A stretch of DNA of 23,952 nucleotides from Cyclostephanos tholiformis (Eukaryota > Bacillariophyta > Thalassiosirophyceae > Thalassiosirales > Thalassiosiraceae): the NCBI GenBank assembly GCA_036939975.1, contig JALLPB010000422.1:1-23952 (forward strand), in the 5' to 3' direction. The notes beneath the pieces are model-generated. The model worked only from the letters and a program-made list of their open reading frames with translations. It did not search any database and was not told the DNA's origin. The position numbers and the translations under genes are program-made. This document shows, piece by piece, positions 1 to 8,764 of this stretch; position 1 is the stretch's first letter, and every line of letters starts with the position of its first letter.

Positions 1-1129
1 GGGATTCAACAACGCCATGATTGTCAATCATGGCCATCATCCACTCCTCCCAGCTTGCACGTACTCTAACCTTGAAAGGCTTATTCAGCCCAACATCGAG
101 CGGTTGGAGCAAACCCGTGCAGCCACCGGGGATGTGGATCACCTCCACCCCCAACTCCTGGATAGCACGGACGACCGAGCCCATCAAGTGGCACCGATAA
201 GAGTCAAGCAAAATTACTGGCACGATGCCGGCGGGTGGAGGACAAAGCCGGAGGAAGCTGCCAAGACACTCAACCGCCCAGATGAGCATGCACCTCTCGT
301 CCATCCACGCATTTTTCTGGCAGAGGTAGTCACTCGTCGGATCAAACGTTGGCAATTCCGTTGTCATGATGCGCCCGTTAGCTGTGCCCTTGAAGATGAT
401 CATCGGGCGCAAGAAATCGCCTGCGGCGTTGCATGTGAGAGCAGCGGTTGCTCTGCGCGTGTCGTTCGTCGACTTACGTACGTTGACTGTTTTTGCGCCC
501 CTCTTCTGCAGAGTCTTTGAGCGATGGTACGAAAACTAGAGGGGAGTTTGATCCATATTGAAGATGTAGGGTTTGTCGCGGTGCGGACCGACAAGCAATG
601 GACAAGTAGCCAGGAGAAATGCCAACGCCTCCCCGGCAACGACGGCTGGTGCTCGGGTTGCCTCATTGGTTCGCATACGGTAAACGTATGCATACTTCTT
701 CAGCCAACGTTTTGTCACCATGAATTTTGCATTGAATGATTTGTTGGTGAAGTCTGGGCCGATGAACTTTTGTGCCTTCCACACGACGTGCGTGATGGAG
801 ATGGCCATCCCCTGCTCGCGTTTCTCGAACAGCCAAGTATGGAGTTGGTCCTGCACAGCTTCGAGCTGGCCGACCGGACCGGCGCCCAGGCTCAAGCTCT
901 TGCTCGAGATCTTCGCCTGCTCTCTCAACTGAATGACCTGTCTACACCACCGGGCGAGTACATTCTGAGGGACTTGGATGTCACGAGCGACATTTCGTAC
1001 AGAAGTACCGTATCGCTCTTGCTGAGCAAGTGCATACTCAACAACTTGACACTTCTGGAGCACAGAATAACGCTTGCGAGTGATTCTGGACGAGCCGCCG
1101 AGCCTTCGGTGGACACACGTGCGGGGCAT
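1..1129 (-). pseudogene. pogo/Tigger-like transposase with CENP-B-type DNA-binding region, broken by one TAG, cut by window edge
   Basis: Minus-strand reading from ATG at 1129 gives an N-terminal helix-turn-helix region (KRYSVLQKCQVVEYALAQ onward) and a second one of CENP-B type (around QLHTWLFEKREQG), then the first catalytic aspartate in FNMDQTPL at about residue 193. A TAG stop (538-536) follows directly. The same frame is open from 535 to the left edge and carries the rest of a DDE domain: the second aspartate in LLDSYRCH and the third in LLQPLDVG. This D-D-D layout with a QPLD block is typical of pogo/Tigger (DDE_1) transposases, which cut and paste DNA at TA sites. The frame also extends 75 bp upstream of the ATG to a GTG at 1204, but nothing supports starting there. 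With a single stop and no frameshift, the copy is probably recently inactivated. No inverted repeat for it was found on the right. Confidence 0.8.
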
Positions 1130-1473
1130 TAGAGTGGATTGTCGGCTGGATTTGATGTTGGAGAGTGAATTGTTGAGGAATGTGGGAGGGAGGTGAGGTT
1201 GCACGATGTGGTGTGGCCTGCGCGCGCTCCTTTTACCAATTGAATTAAATTAGAATTGACGTAGGAATAGTAATAGGGTCTCGTGTGGCGGATGGAGCCG
1301 ATTTGTCTATATTAGAAGCTAAATTCCTACATTACAGCGGTATGTTTTCCTTAGTTCCCGCGCAAAAAAACTATTTTACCGATTTAGACTTTTGGCAAAA
1401 ACATTTCGTGATCCTTTTTAGAGCAAAGCCCTCTGGTACAAAAGTACCATTCAATAGCGGTACGACCAGTATG
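1130..1473. other. non-coding spacer between the first and second transposons
   Basis: No convincing gene. The stretch is AT-rich and holds short GTAC-containing palindromes near 1435-1462. It presumably includes the promoter side and right end of the first element, but I could not pair any terminal repeat because the other end lies outside the window. The 84-codon plus-strand frame across it shows no family resemblance. Confidence 0.4.
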
Positions 1474-1598
1474 GTAGGTCCAGAGGTAGGGTCTAGACCT
1501 AGACATTGGGTAGGTTTTTTCTACATAGGAATTCATTGAGGTTGTATGGAAAAAATGTAGACCCCATGTCTAGGTCTAGACCCCACGTCTAGACCTAC
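1474..1598. repeat. large imperfect palindrome at the left end of the second transposon
   Basis: Arm 1474-1512 is the reverse complement of arm 1560-1598 with about four mismatches in 39 bases, separated by a 47-base loop. Both arms share the core GTCTAGACCTAGACAT. The right arm belongs to the terminal repeat of the second transposon. The left arm lies outside it and may be a remnant of another copy or an extended transposon end. Confidence 0.8.
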
Positions 1599-3923
1599 GA
1601 GTTTAATGTACAGATTGGCATCGTTGGCTTTTGTCCATCGCTTGTAGGATGGTGGCGCTCTCCCACTGCTGATGATGGCCTCCCAGACAGCCAGCCTCTC
1701 AGGCTTATTCATCTTGGCAATGTTGGCATGTTGGTACCAGGGGAGGAGGATGCCCAAGTCGGCCAAGGTAAGTTTTGTAACATCCCCCCCCTTCGCCGCT
1801 TGAATTATCTTCGCGTTCATCTCGTTCTTCTCTTGACGCTCACGCACGGTCTTCTCCCTCGTGAGCTTCCCGCGTTCAACCTTGCGCTGCTTGAGAACGA
1901 TGCCTTTAAAGATGTCGTTCGCAGTTAGATGAACGCCACCGGTCGCGGCAAAGATATTGCCGTGAGTCTTTGCTTGACTCAACAATTCAATTCGTTCCTG
2001 CGAGTGGGGTACGGTGAGTACGGTGGTGCGCTCGACGGGCTTGAGCGTGACCTGCATCGCATCACCGTTGTAACCCTCCAACGTCAGCGCGTTGCAGGCG
2101 ATGAAGTTGTGCTCGACAATCAGACGCACCAACGCCTGCTGATCGTCGGTGCCATCTCCGATGGAGCGGCGGACCTTCTGGCTCTGGAGGCACTTCCTCG
2201 AAAGTGGGACCGCTCCCACTGTCTCCCACGCCTTGATATTATTCATCTTGGAGAATCCCTTCGCGAAAGCTGACTCAACAATCAACCCTGTTTCTGGATC
2301 CTCGCCACCGAATACGACGAGGCCGATGATCCACGGTGAGAGACTCCTGGTTTTGTCGGCGGCGATGCGTTCGTCGATTATGAGTTGAAGGTTCGTTCGG
2401 AGGGCGGTTTGAAAAGGACCGTAGCTCTGATCCGTTTCTTGCGTCACGGCAGTCGTGTTGGGAACGCCGGGGTAAAGGATGAACCCGTGGAAGCGGAGGT
2501 AGGCAAGGAGGGTAGGATTGAGTCTTCCCGGGCCGCTGTCGCATTTGATGACGACCCACCGTCCTTTTCTCGGTGCCGCATCCGGAAATAGCTTCATAAT
2601 AGATTTTTTAACGTATTCAAAAAATTCGTCATCGTCCATCCCTCCCTTGCTATTTAGACCAATCGAAATGGGGAACTCCTGCTCCGTTCTCCATCCAAAA
2701 ATTCCCTTCACGTCAAGCAGGTAGCGGATCATCTCGATTCGAATGGCTTCGCCCTCAGCGGACGTTGCCGACGTCTGGAATTGGAAGTGGGGGGGAATCG
2801 CCTCGCCCGCCGCTGAGCTCCCGCTTATCATCGTCGTCGAAAGAGCCGACTTCGATGTTGCTTTTCCAAGCTGTGAGAAGCGTACGTCATAGTACGTCAC
2901 AGTCGGACGTCCGCCTCGATTGCTGTTGCTCCCGTCGAGCGACAAACATGTCTCGTCCATATTAATGATCCGTGCTTTCATCTCGTCGGGAAAAAACAGT
3001 GATCCGTCTGGGTTGATTGTTGCGAATCCATATTCGACAACAAACTTTTCCCAGCTATCAAACCACAGATCCAAATTTTGGAACGTGGTCCAGCGGATGC
3101 GACGGTCTTCTGCACAATTCAGCCGATCGGCGTGGATGTCTGTCGCCGTGTCGCGGATGACTCGATTCAAAATTCCCGTCGCCTGGACTGTACTGACGTT
3201 TAAAGTCCTCGAAAACATCGGGATCAACTTCGCCCGAGAGTTGTCGCCCGCGCATGCATTCATTTGATTGATCGGCACAAGGCTCTTGTAAGCCTGGCAT
3301 AGAAACTTATATGTCGTTGCCGAAATATGCCCTGCGGGACCCATCTTGGTCGGCAATGCATTCACGAGTTCTTCCTTCGATGCATAACAGCTGATTGTTG
3401 CAATCGAAAGGCAAGTTTTGTACTTCGCCGTGATGTTTTTGTGCACCTGTCGGATGGACATGCCATCTGGCTTCTGCTTCTCAGAATAAAATAGGCGCAC
3501 AGCCGCCTTGTACGCATCCGACTTGTGCCTCTTTGCGGCTACGGGGTGGACATGCCTTTGCTGGATGGCAGACGTAGTTGAGCAAATCTGCTTCCTCATT
3601 GGCTTCGGGTGCGTTGGTCCCGTCATCGTCGTCGTCATCATCATTGTCGTTAACGATGGGTCATCATCTTTGCCGGTCAACGGCGATAGGTCCGTACTAT
3701 TGTTTGTTATGATTTGGACCGCAGCGGCTGGGGGTGTACTCTGCTTTGCCTGGACAGCCTCGAGATGCCGACGTATCATCCGGCGTACAGTCTCGTTGGT
3801 GGTTTCCTTCTTGGGAAATCCCGCCAGAATCATTGCCATCAGAACGTTGACACCGGTGGTGGTGTTGAGGATCCGCACGGCCTCATTGACCTTTTTCAGT
3901 TGCGCAGCACTCTTCTTTGGCAT
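1533..3923 (-). CDS. DDE-superfamily transposase, 796 aa, single exon
   Basis: The frame is uninterrupted. I start it at ATG 3923; three further codons upstream would use a TTG. The N-terminus (about residues 5-60) and residues 128-180 look like helix-turn-helix DNA-binding regions. The catalytic core shows D323 in NMDETC, D462 in CDSGPGRL and D498 in the block QETDQSYGPF, with 35 residues between the last two, which fits a pogo/Tc1-like DDD fold. The C-terminal third has a basic, charged linker and a LADLGILLPW block of unknown role. The last codons read straight through the element's own left inverted repeat and stop about 25 bp beyond it, so the original stop may be lost. It shares the DSGPGR signature with the next transposase but is otherwise quite different from it. 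An open frame of this length suggests a fairly young copy. Confidence 0.85.
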   Translation of the reverse strand: MPKKSAAQLKKVNEAVRILNTTTGVNVLMAMILAGFPKKETTNETVRRMIRRHLEAVQAKQSTPPAAAVQIITNNSTDLSPLTGKDDDPSLTTMMMTTTMTGPTHPKPMRKQICSTTSAIQQRHVHPVAAKRHKSDAYKAAVRLFYSEKQKPDGMSIRQVHKNITAKYKTCLSIATISCYASKEELVNALPTKMGPAGHISATTYKFLCQAYKSLVPINQMNACAGDNSRAKLIPMFSRTLNVSTVQATGILNRVIRDTATDIHADRLNCAEDRRIRWTTFQNLDLWFDSWEKFVVEYGFATINPDGSLFFPDEMKARIINMDETCLSLDGSNSNRGGRPTVTYYDVRFSQLGKATSKSALSTTMISGSSAAGEAIPPHFQFQTSATSAEGEAIRIEMIRYLLDVKGIFGWRTEQEFPISIGLNSKGGMDDDEFFEYVKKSIMKLFPDAAPRKGRWVVIKCDSGPGRLNPTLLAYLRFHGFILYPGVPNTTAVTQETDQSYGPFQTALRTNLQLIIDERIAADKTRSLSPWIIGLVVFGGEDPETGLIVESAFAKGFSKMNNIKAWETVGAVPLSRKCLQSQKVRRSIGDGTDDQQALVRLIVEHNFIACNALTLEGYNGDAMQVTLKPVERTTVLTVPHSQERIELLSQAKTHGNIFAATGGVHLTANDIFKGIVLKQRKVERGKLTREKTVRERQEKNEMNAKIIQAAKGGDVTKLTLADLGILLPWYQHANIAKMNKPERLAVWEAIISSGRAPPSYKRWTKANDANLYIKLVGLDVGSRPRHGVYIFSIQPQ
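1558..1609. repeat. left terminal inverted repeat of the second transposon
   Basis: Two TAGACCCC(A/-)CGTCTA-like units in tandem followed by GTTTAATGT. The reverse complement of 4238-4283 matches it, including the inner GTTTAATGT tail, with a few mismatches and a short length difference. Confidence 0.7.
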
Positions 3924-4281
3924 GTTGGGCAATGGGGTGTATAGTGTTGAAACGGGTTAGTTGAAGCAATGATGTCAAAAAGTCGTGCCGACATGACATG
4001 TCAGCACGGTTGACGGGTCACTAAGTGCGGGATAGGTGAAAATGGGCGCGCCGTTGACCCCCAAGATGATGTCGGATGAAGACGGTCCCAGTAGGTGATG
4101 TAACCGTCACATCAAGCTCTACACACCTATGCAGTCTATTTGGCCATCACAGTTAGTTCTAATAGTCTTTATCTACTTTTACTACAAATGACATATGTAG
4201 GGTGAGTGGATGTTGGTTTGGGGGTGTTTCAGGACTCACATTAAACTTGTAGACATGGGGTCTAAGCTTAGACATGGGGTC
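1560..4281 (-). mobile_element. DNA transposon, second of the cluster, about 2.7 kb
   Basis: The element is bounded by inverted repeats built from the unit TAGACCCCATGTCTA, two units at each end. TA dinucleotides at 1558-1559 and 4282-4283 could be the target-site duplication. It carries one long transposase frame on the minus strand. The stretch from 3924 to 4237, upstream of the gene, holds no other frame and is presumably its promoter. The exact limits are uncertain, because further GACCCCATG-like units lie outside on both sides (1474-1512 and 4297-4306) and the reading frame runs slightly past the left limit. Confidence 0.65.
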
Positions 4282-4283
4282 TA
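4238..4283. repeat. right terminal inverted repeat of the second transposon
   Basis: Contains two TAGACATGGGGTCTA units joined by an AGCT-centred spacer, preceded by ACATTAAACT. It is the inverted match of 1558-1609. A third CATGGGGTC unit lies just outside, at 4297-4306. Confidence 0.7.
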
Positions 4284-4365
4284 TGTACACGCTTCAACAT
4301 GGGGTCAAGAGAGTATGTAAGTACTCTACAATACTATTAGTGGTTTGCATTTAACAAAAAAGCTA

Positions 4366-4387
4366 CCAGCACTTGCGTTATTACAGG
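4366..4387. repeat. left terminal inverted repeat, 22 bp
   Basis: Begins CCAGCACTTGCG and ends TTACAGG. Its reverse complement is found exactly at 8073-8094. TA precedes it at 4364-4365. Confidence 0.92.
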
Positions 4388-4784
4388 GCGAAATGAGTAT
4401 ATCTCCCACAGTTTTGGGTGTATCGACTTGGTTCAAAGTGCAAAATGGACTGTATTGGTACTATCTAGCCTGCCATAGCTGGATTTTGGATGATATTGAC
4501 ATTTGCGGCAGAGGGAGACATCAGCCGGTGTCTGCTGGCCCAAATCGATTAGCGTAATTTTAGGCCGTTTTGAATTCCTACGTAGAAAGTACCAACAAAT
4601 GTCCGTAGATATTGGCGGGAAAAAGGGAAAATGGGAAATAATTATGTTCACATCATGGTAAAATCCGACTCAATAGAATGTAACCCGCATATTATCAATG
4701 GCAATACATCATTATTGGATAGTAATCAATTATAGTGTAGTTTATATGTGGGAAAAAGCCTCGTCGGCTAAAAAAACCCACCCC

Positions 4785-7699
4785 TTAGTCCGCCGTATCC
4801 TCAACCCCATCCTCGTCCACGTGCTCCCTCGGCACGCCCTCAACCTCATCGTCGCCCTCTGGTGCAAGGTAAGCCTCATCATCAACCTCAGAGAACAAAG
4901 CTTCTAGCTCTTCATACCAAGTCGTCCCCCGCCTTATATCTCCAAGCCATTGCACACAATCCTTAAGTGCCTTGAAGCTACTTAATGTACCTTTTCTGGG
5001 GCCGACACTCAGCCTTGGCAGCAACACTCGTATAATAGCAATGGCATCCTTCTTACTCTTAATGTTGGGGTCTCCATTCACCGTCACCCTTCTCCCCTTG
5101 TCAACCCATCTCTTATAAGCATCCCCGGCGCTAGAGAGGTCAGACTTCTCTTTGTCTTTGCGCTTCTGAGCAGCATCTGCCTCTGCTTGACGCTTGATGG
5201 CCTCCCCTCGTCTTGCTGCTACAGTAACCGCCTTGCAGTTTGCAATGATGACACCAGCCTTAAAAAGCCCCCCTGCTTTACTTATCAACCCCTTTGACAG
5301 AATTTCTTCAACAAGTTCATTTTCATCCCTGGTGAGAGCAGAGGAGTTTGCAGTTACAGTCTTCGGCTTCAGATCTAGTACCTCGCCATTGAACCCCAGG
5401 TCTGTCAACCTTTTCGCACTATCGCTATAATCTTTTACCAACTGTTCCATCCGGATCAGTTGCTCCTCCGGTGCTCCACCTTCACCAAGCTCATGGCGCA
5501 CCTTAGGGTCCAATGCCGCATTCCCAGTATGCGGCATGAAACCAACCTTGATCCAGGTCTTGATGATCTTCTCCTGTGTGAAACAAAAATCGAACGGACG
5601 AAGTTCCACTGGATCTCCAGGGAATCCGTTAATAACATGACCAAGATCCAAATTTGATAACTTTACCTTGGTGATACTTTCCTTTGCAACGGGAGCAACA
5701 TCCACAACAGATCCATCATCTTCATTCTCGTCACCGATTTCATCGCCACTAGAGTCCGAATCAACACTGATGGGCACTGCACCAGCACTTCGTATTTCGT
5801 CAATTCTGCTCTTCATCTTCATCCCAACAATGCGTATCGCGCTACGCTTGCACCGAGGTTGAAATTCGGAGAACATCTGGTCCAACTCGGCTTGGCACTC
5901 GGTGCCATTTGGCAAGGACAAAAGAATGTACACACCCATATTCGCCATTTCCTCCCTAAAGTCAATGCTATCGGCTTCCTTTGCAAGCCGACCAGGGCCA
6001 GAGTCAGTCTTCACCAACAATGGACCTTTTAATAACTTACGTGTTTTGGGATCACGGACTGGTTCAGGCGCAAGTTTACCCTCATACAGCTTGCAATAAA
6101 CCTGGCGATGCAGGTCATGCCATAGTGTGGTATCCATCGACCCCTTCCTCCTCACCGCAATCCTTGACGGATGTGTGCTAGGTAACTCTTGTCCATACGC
6201 TGCAACAACGCTTGGAAGGGTCTCACAAATACGCGCATCTAACTTGTAATTGTCTTCATTTGTAGCATTCGAGCTGAGGATGTACAATGGCGGTAGCGGT
6301 TCTCCCCGAAGGGTGAACCCATAAACGCCAGTGGTATGAGAAGATGTCTCAACCAGGCGATCACCGGATCTTGGAAACGATGCATTCGCATAGCGGATGG
6401 TTGTCGACCCGCCCTTGTTCCCTCGAGTTGTCAGCTCATGATGCGTCTCATCTAGGGTAATGAACCAGTCAACATCGTCAGGATGCACAAGGGACAGATC
6501 AGACTCAACTCCATCTGCAATAGAATCTCAAAAACATGAAACAATCATGGTGAGTTTATGTGACAATCAAACAGGACTAAGACAATATTCTTACTCACGG
6601 ATTGTCCCCGGCACGTCCTCAGCCATTCCCATATCAAGTAAGAACTGTTTCGCACGCCTATTCCAATCTATCAGATTCTTATAAGACAGCCAGTCAACAC
6701 GGCGATTCTCATGATTTTTGGCCTTTACCGGATTCAATATTTCAGGATGACTCTCCCTCGTTTTGCGCCACAGATAATTGACGTTTATTTTTGCCTCGTG
6801 AGTTGTACCAGCGAGCAATGCCGAAGCAACCGCTCTCATCTCGGAACTTTTTGCTTCTCCATCGCTGGCAACCTGCATCATCGTCGAGTGTGTGGCAATA
6901 GCATATGTTAGATCATGAGGTATACACACCTTTCGCCCTCTCTTCACCGGTGATACTATATCTCCCCTAAGCATGGCACTCTCGATTGCCCCTCTCCCGA
7001 TCTTGATGTCGTTCGGGGAAGGAAGATATTCCTGCTGGACCATCTCAATCGTGGCGCGAACACCCTTCCCTTTCTTTCGGTTACCCGGGCTGGAACGATT
7101 GCTCTTGAGGATTCGTTGCACTTCCTTAAATGCAACCTTGTGCCTCTGCTCACGGTACATTTTCTCAACCTTTTCTGAGAATTTATCTTGGGCAAACTGA
7201 GTGCTGTTACGACGAGGGCGTTTAGAGAGAGTATCGAGGGTTTTAACCGAATCAAGCCATGCGGGCATAAATGTTTTCAATACTCCCTCGTGAATCACCC
7301 TTTTCTTTAGCCTTGCCGATGTTTTTGAATTACCCGACGTTGATGAAAGACTCGATGGGGTGGTCTCCGATTCTGGGGTTGTTAAATTTACTCGAATCCC
7401 AGCAAGAGGCGTGTTCATCTTGGCACGCCAACGAGCCACCCTAGCATACATCGATCGTGAGGTGCATGTTGCGTTCGATATATTCATCGCTTTGGCAACC
7501 GGGACATTGTATTTGGTGACCTATACGATGGATGTCGGGTCAGCACCAGCAGGGAAAAAAAATCACACACACAAAAAACAAATCACGTTACTAAAATAAA
7601 AGCATTGTCACTCGGATCATTGGGATCCAATTCCTTCAAAGGTCGGCCACGCCCATCAATAGAGTCAGTGGGAGGATCTGGCAGCGGCAGTTTGCTCAT
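4785..7699 (-). CDS. three-exon DDE-superfamily transposase, 919 aa
   Basis: Exons are 7699-7592, 7520-6599 and 6514-4785. The introns (7591-7521, 71 bp, GTAACG to TATAG; 6598-6515, 84 bp, GTGAGT to TTGCAG) keep the frame. The joined length is 2760 bases with no internal stop. Exon 1 is short and proline/aspartate-rich. Exon 2 begins with a helix-turn-helix (TKYNVPVAKAMNISNATC onward) that recalls psq/Tc1 DNA-binding regions. The catalytic residues appear to be D365 (ITLDETHHE), D514 (KTDSGPGRLAKE) and D555 (AELDQMFSEF). An acidic stretch rich in D, E and S lies near residues 600-640, and the C-terminus is also acidic. The protein would cut and rejoin the element ends in the nucleus. Splicing is inferred from frame and splice motifs, not from transcript data. 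Confidence 0.85.
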
Positions 7700-7854
7700 G
7701 GATGTGGTTGGATGGTGTCAGAGTGATGGTGAAGTTTTGTGAACATAATTATGGTATGTGCATGTCAAAAAAAAATTCTCTGAGCAACTTCGGCTAATCA
7801 TAACTCAGCAAATACTCCAAGTTATTAGACATATGAGTAATCAATCCACTGGTC

Positions 7855-8047
7855 CTTTGTCCGAGGAACATGTTTGAACTCACTCACTTCTCACGAAACC
7901 CAATGGGTGACACACTATTAGCATTTTAGTACAATTGGCCTGTTTAGTACNCTTTGTCCGAGGAACATGTTTGAACTCACTCACTTCTCACGAAACCCAA
8001 TGGGTGATGCACTATTAGCATTTTAGTACAATTGGCCTGTTTAGTAC
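7855..8047. repeat. 96-bp direct duplication around a single N
   Basis: 7855-7950 and 7952-8047 are the same 96 bases apart from two adjacent differences (GTGACACAC against GTGATGCAC), with one N at 7951 between them. This looks like two contig ends joined without merging their overlap, or two alleles. A real tandem repeat inside the transposon is possible but less likely. Confidence 0.9.
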
Positions 8048-8072
8048 TGTATTTATGTTCAGTTTTGTGCGG

Positions 8073-8094
8073 CCTGTAATAACGCAAGTGCTGG
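8073..8094. repeat. right terminal inverted repeat, 22 bp
   Basis: Exact reverse complement of 4366-4387, followed by TA at 8095-8096. Confidence 0.92.
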
Positions 8095-8096
8095 TA

Positions 8097-8764
8097 GAAC
8101 ATTAGCTGGTGCTTAATCCCCGAGATAGTCTCTTTGCCCGGCCGGGAACCCAATAGGTATCAAACTCAGATGCATCGTTTTTTTTAACGCGCCAGCCGTG
8201 CCAAACTGAACCATTCAAAAAAACAGTTTTCGTCAATCCACACACATACGTGTACCATCAACAATAGTATGGTAGTAGGTAAATACATCATACACCCTCT
8301 TTTTCTTATTACTAAAGTGGATTTCCACGATAGTAAACGAAAAAAAAAAAAATATGACAATTAAAATAGTACTATCTACCTACCTACCTAAAATGCAGGA
8401 GGAGGGAAGAGGGGAAAAATGACCCTCCGCGCCGGAACGAATTACTCCATATCTCACGGCGGCATCGTTGTAATGTATGAGATACACCATAATGGCCATC
8501 GTCATTGAGAGCATTCTCGAGCTCCTCCACTGAAATAGATCCCGAGAACGTAAAAGAAATCGTGCTCGTCTGCAGCAGTGTTGGTGAGGCTCACACTCTA
8601 CGCCGCGACTCGCGATAATCATACAACGTGATCGTTGTCGTGGGGCATAGCCAATGTTCTTTTTCCCCATCCGCGGCATCGCATTAATTCTCGCCAAAAA
8701 ATAATTAGGTTTCTATATATTCCAAGAAGGGGCCCGTTATTCCCCCAACCCCACCGCATCAAAC
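8097..8764. other. intergenic region upstream of the HMG-box gene
   Basis: No supported gene. It contains a run of twelve or more A at about 8340-8352, a short (CTAC)n tract at 8376-8389, and a C-rich stretch just before the start codon. The 105-codon minus-strand frame at 8380-8697 shows no family features and probably arises by chance. The proximal part is likely the promoter of the next gene. Confidence 0.5.
8714..8720 (+). promoter_or_regulatory. possible TATA element
   Basis: TATATAT lies about 45 bp before the ATG at 8765. Position and sequence fit a core promoter with a very short leader, but no transcript data are available. Confidence 0.3.

Larger units (their letters stand above)
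4366..8094 (-). mobile_element. intact-looking TA-flanked DNA transposon, 3.7 kb
   Basis: Perfect 22-bp terminal inverted repeats (4366-4387 and 8073-8094) are flanked by TA at 4364-4365 and 8095-8096, the target-site duplication expected of Tc1/mariner/pogo elements. The interior holds one three-exon transposase gene on the minus strand. The region 4388-4784 behind the gene and 7700-8072 in front of it hold no other gene, apart from the 96-bp duplication at 7855-8047. It sits 82 bp from the preceding element. Confidence 0.88.

Noticed and set aside
536..538. TAG read as a sense codon (altered genetic code)
   Set aside because: The rejoined frame is suggestive, but a KAP3 intron removes an in-frame TAG, and only this one transposase stop would need it. 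A simple nonsense mutation is the better explanation.
3508..3960. 150-codon plus-strand frame rich in valine and isoleucine
   Set aside because: It is the antisense shadow of the second transposase N-terminus; the apparent membrane segments come from reading ATG-rich threonine/methionine codons backwards.
7855..8047. CRISPR-like or regulatory tandem array
   Set aside because: Only two 96-bp copies around one N, without spacers. An assembly join explains it better, and the window is eukaryotic.
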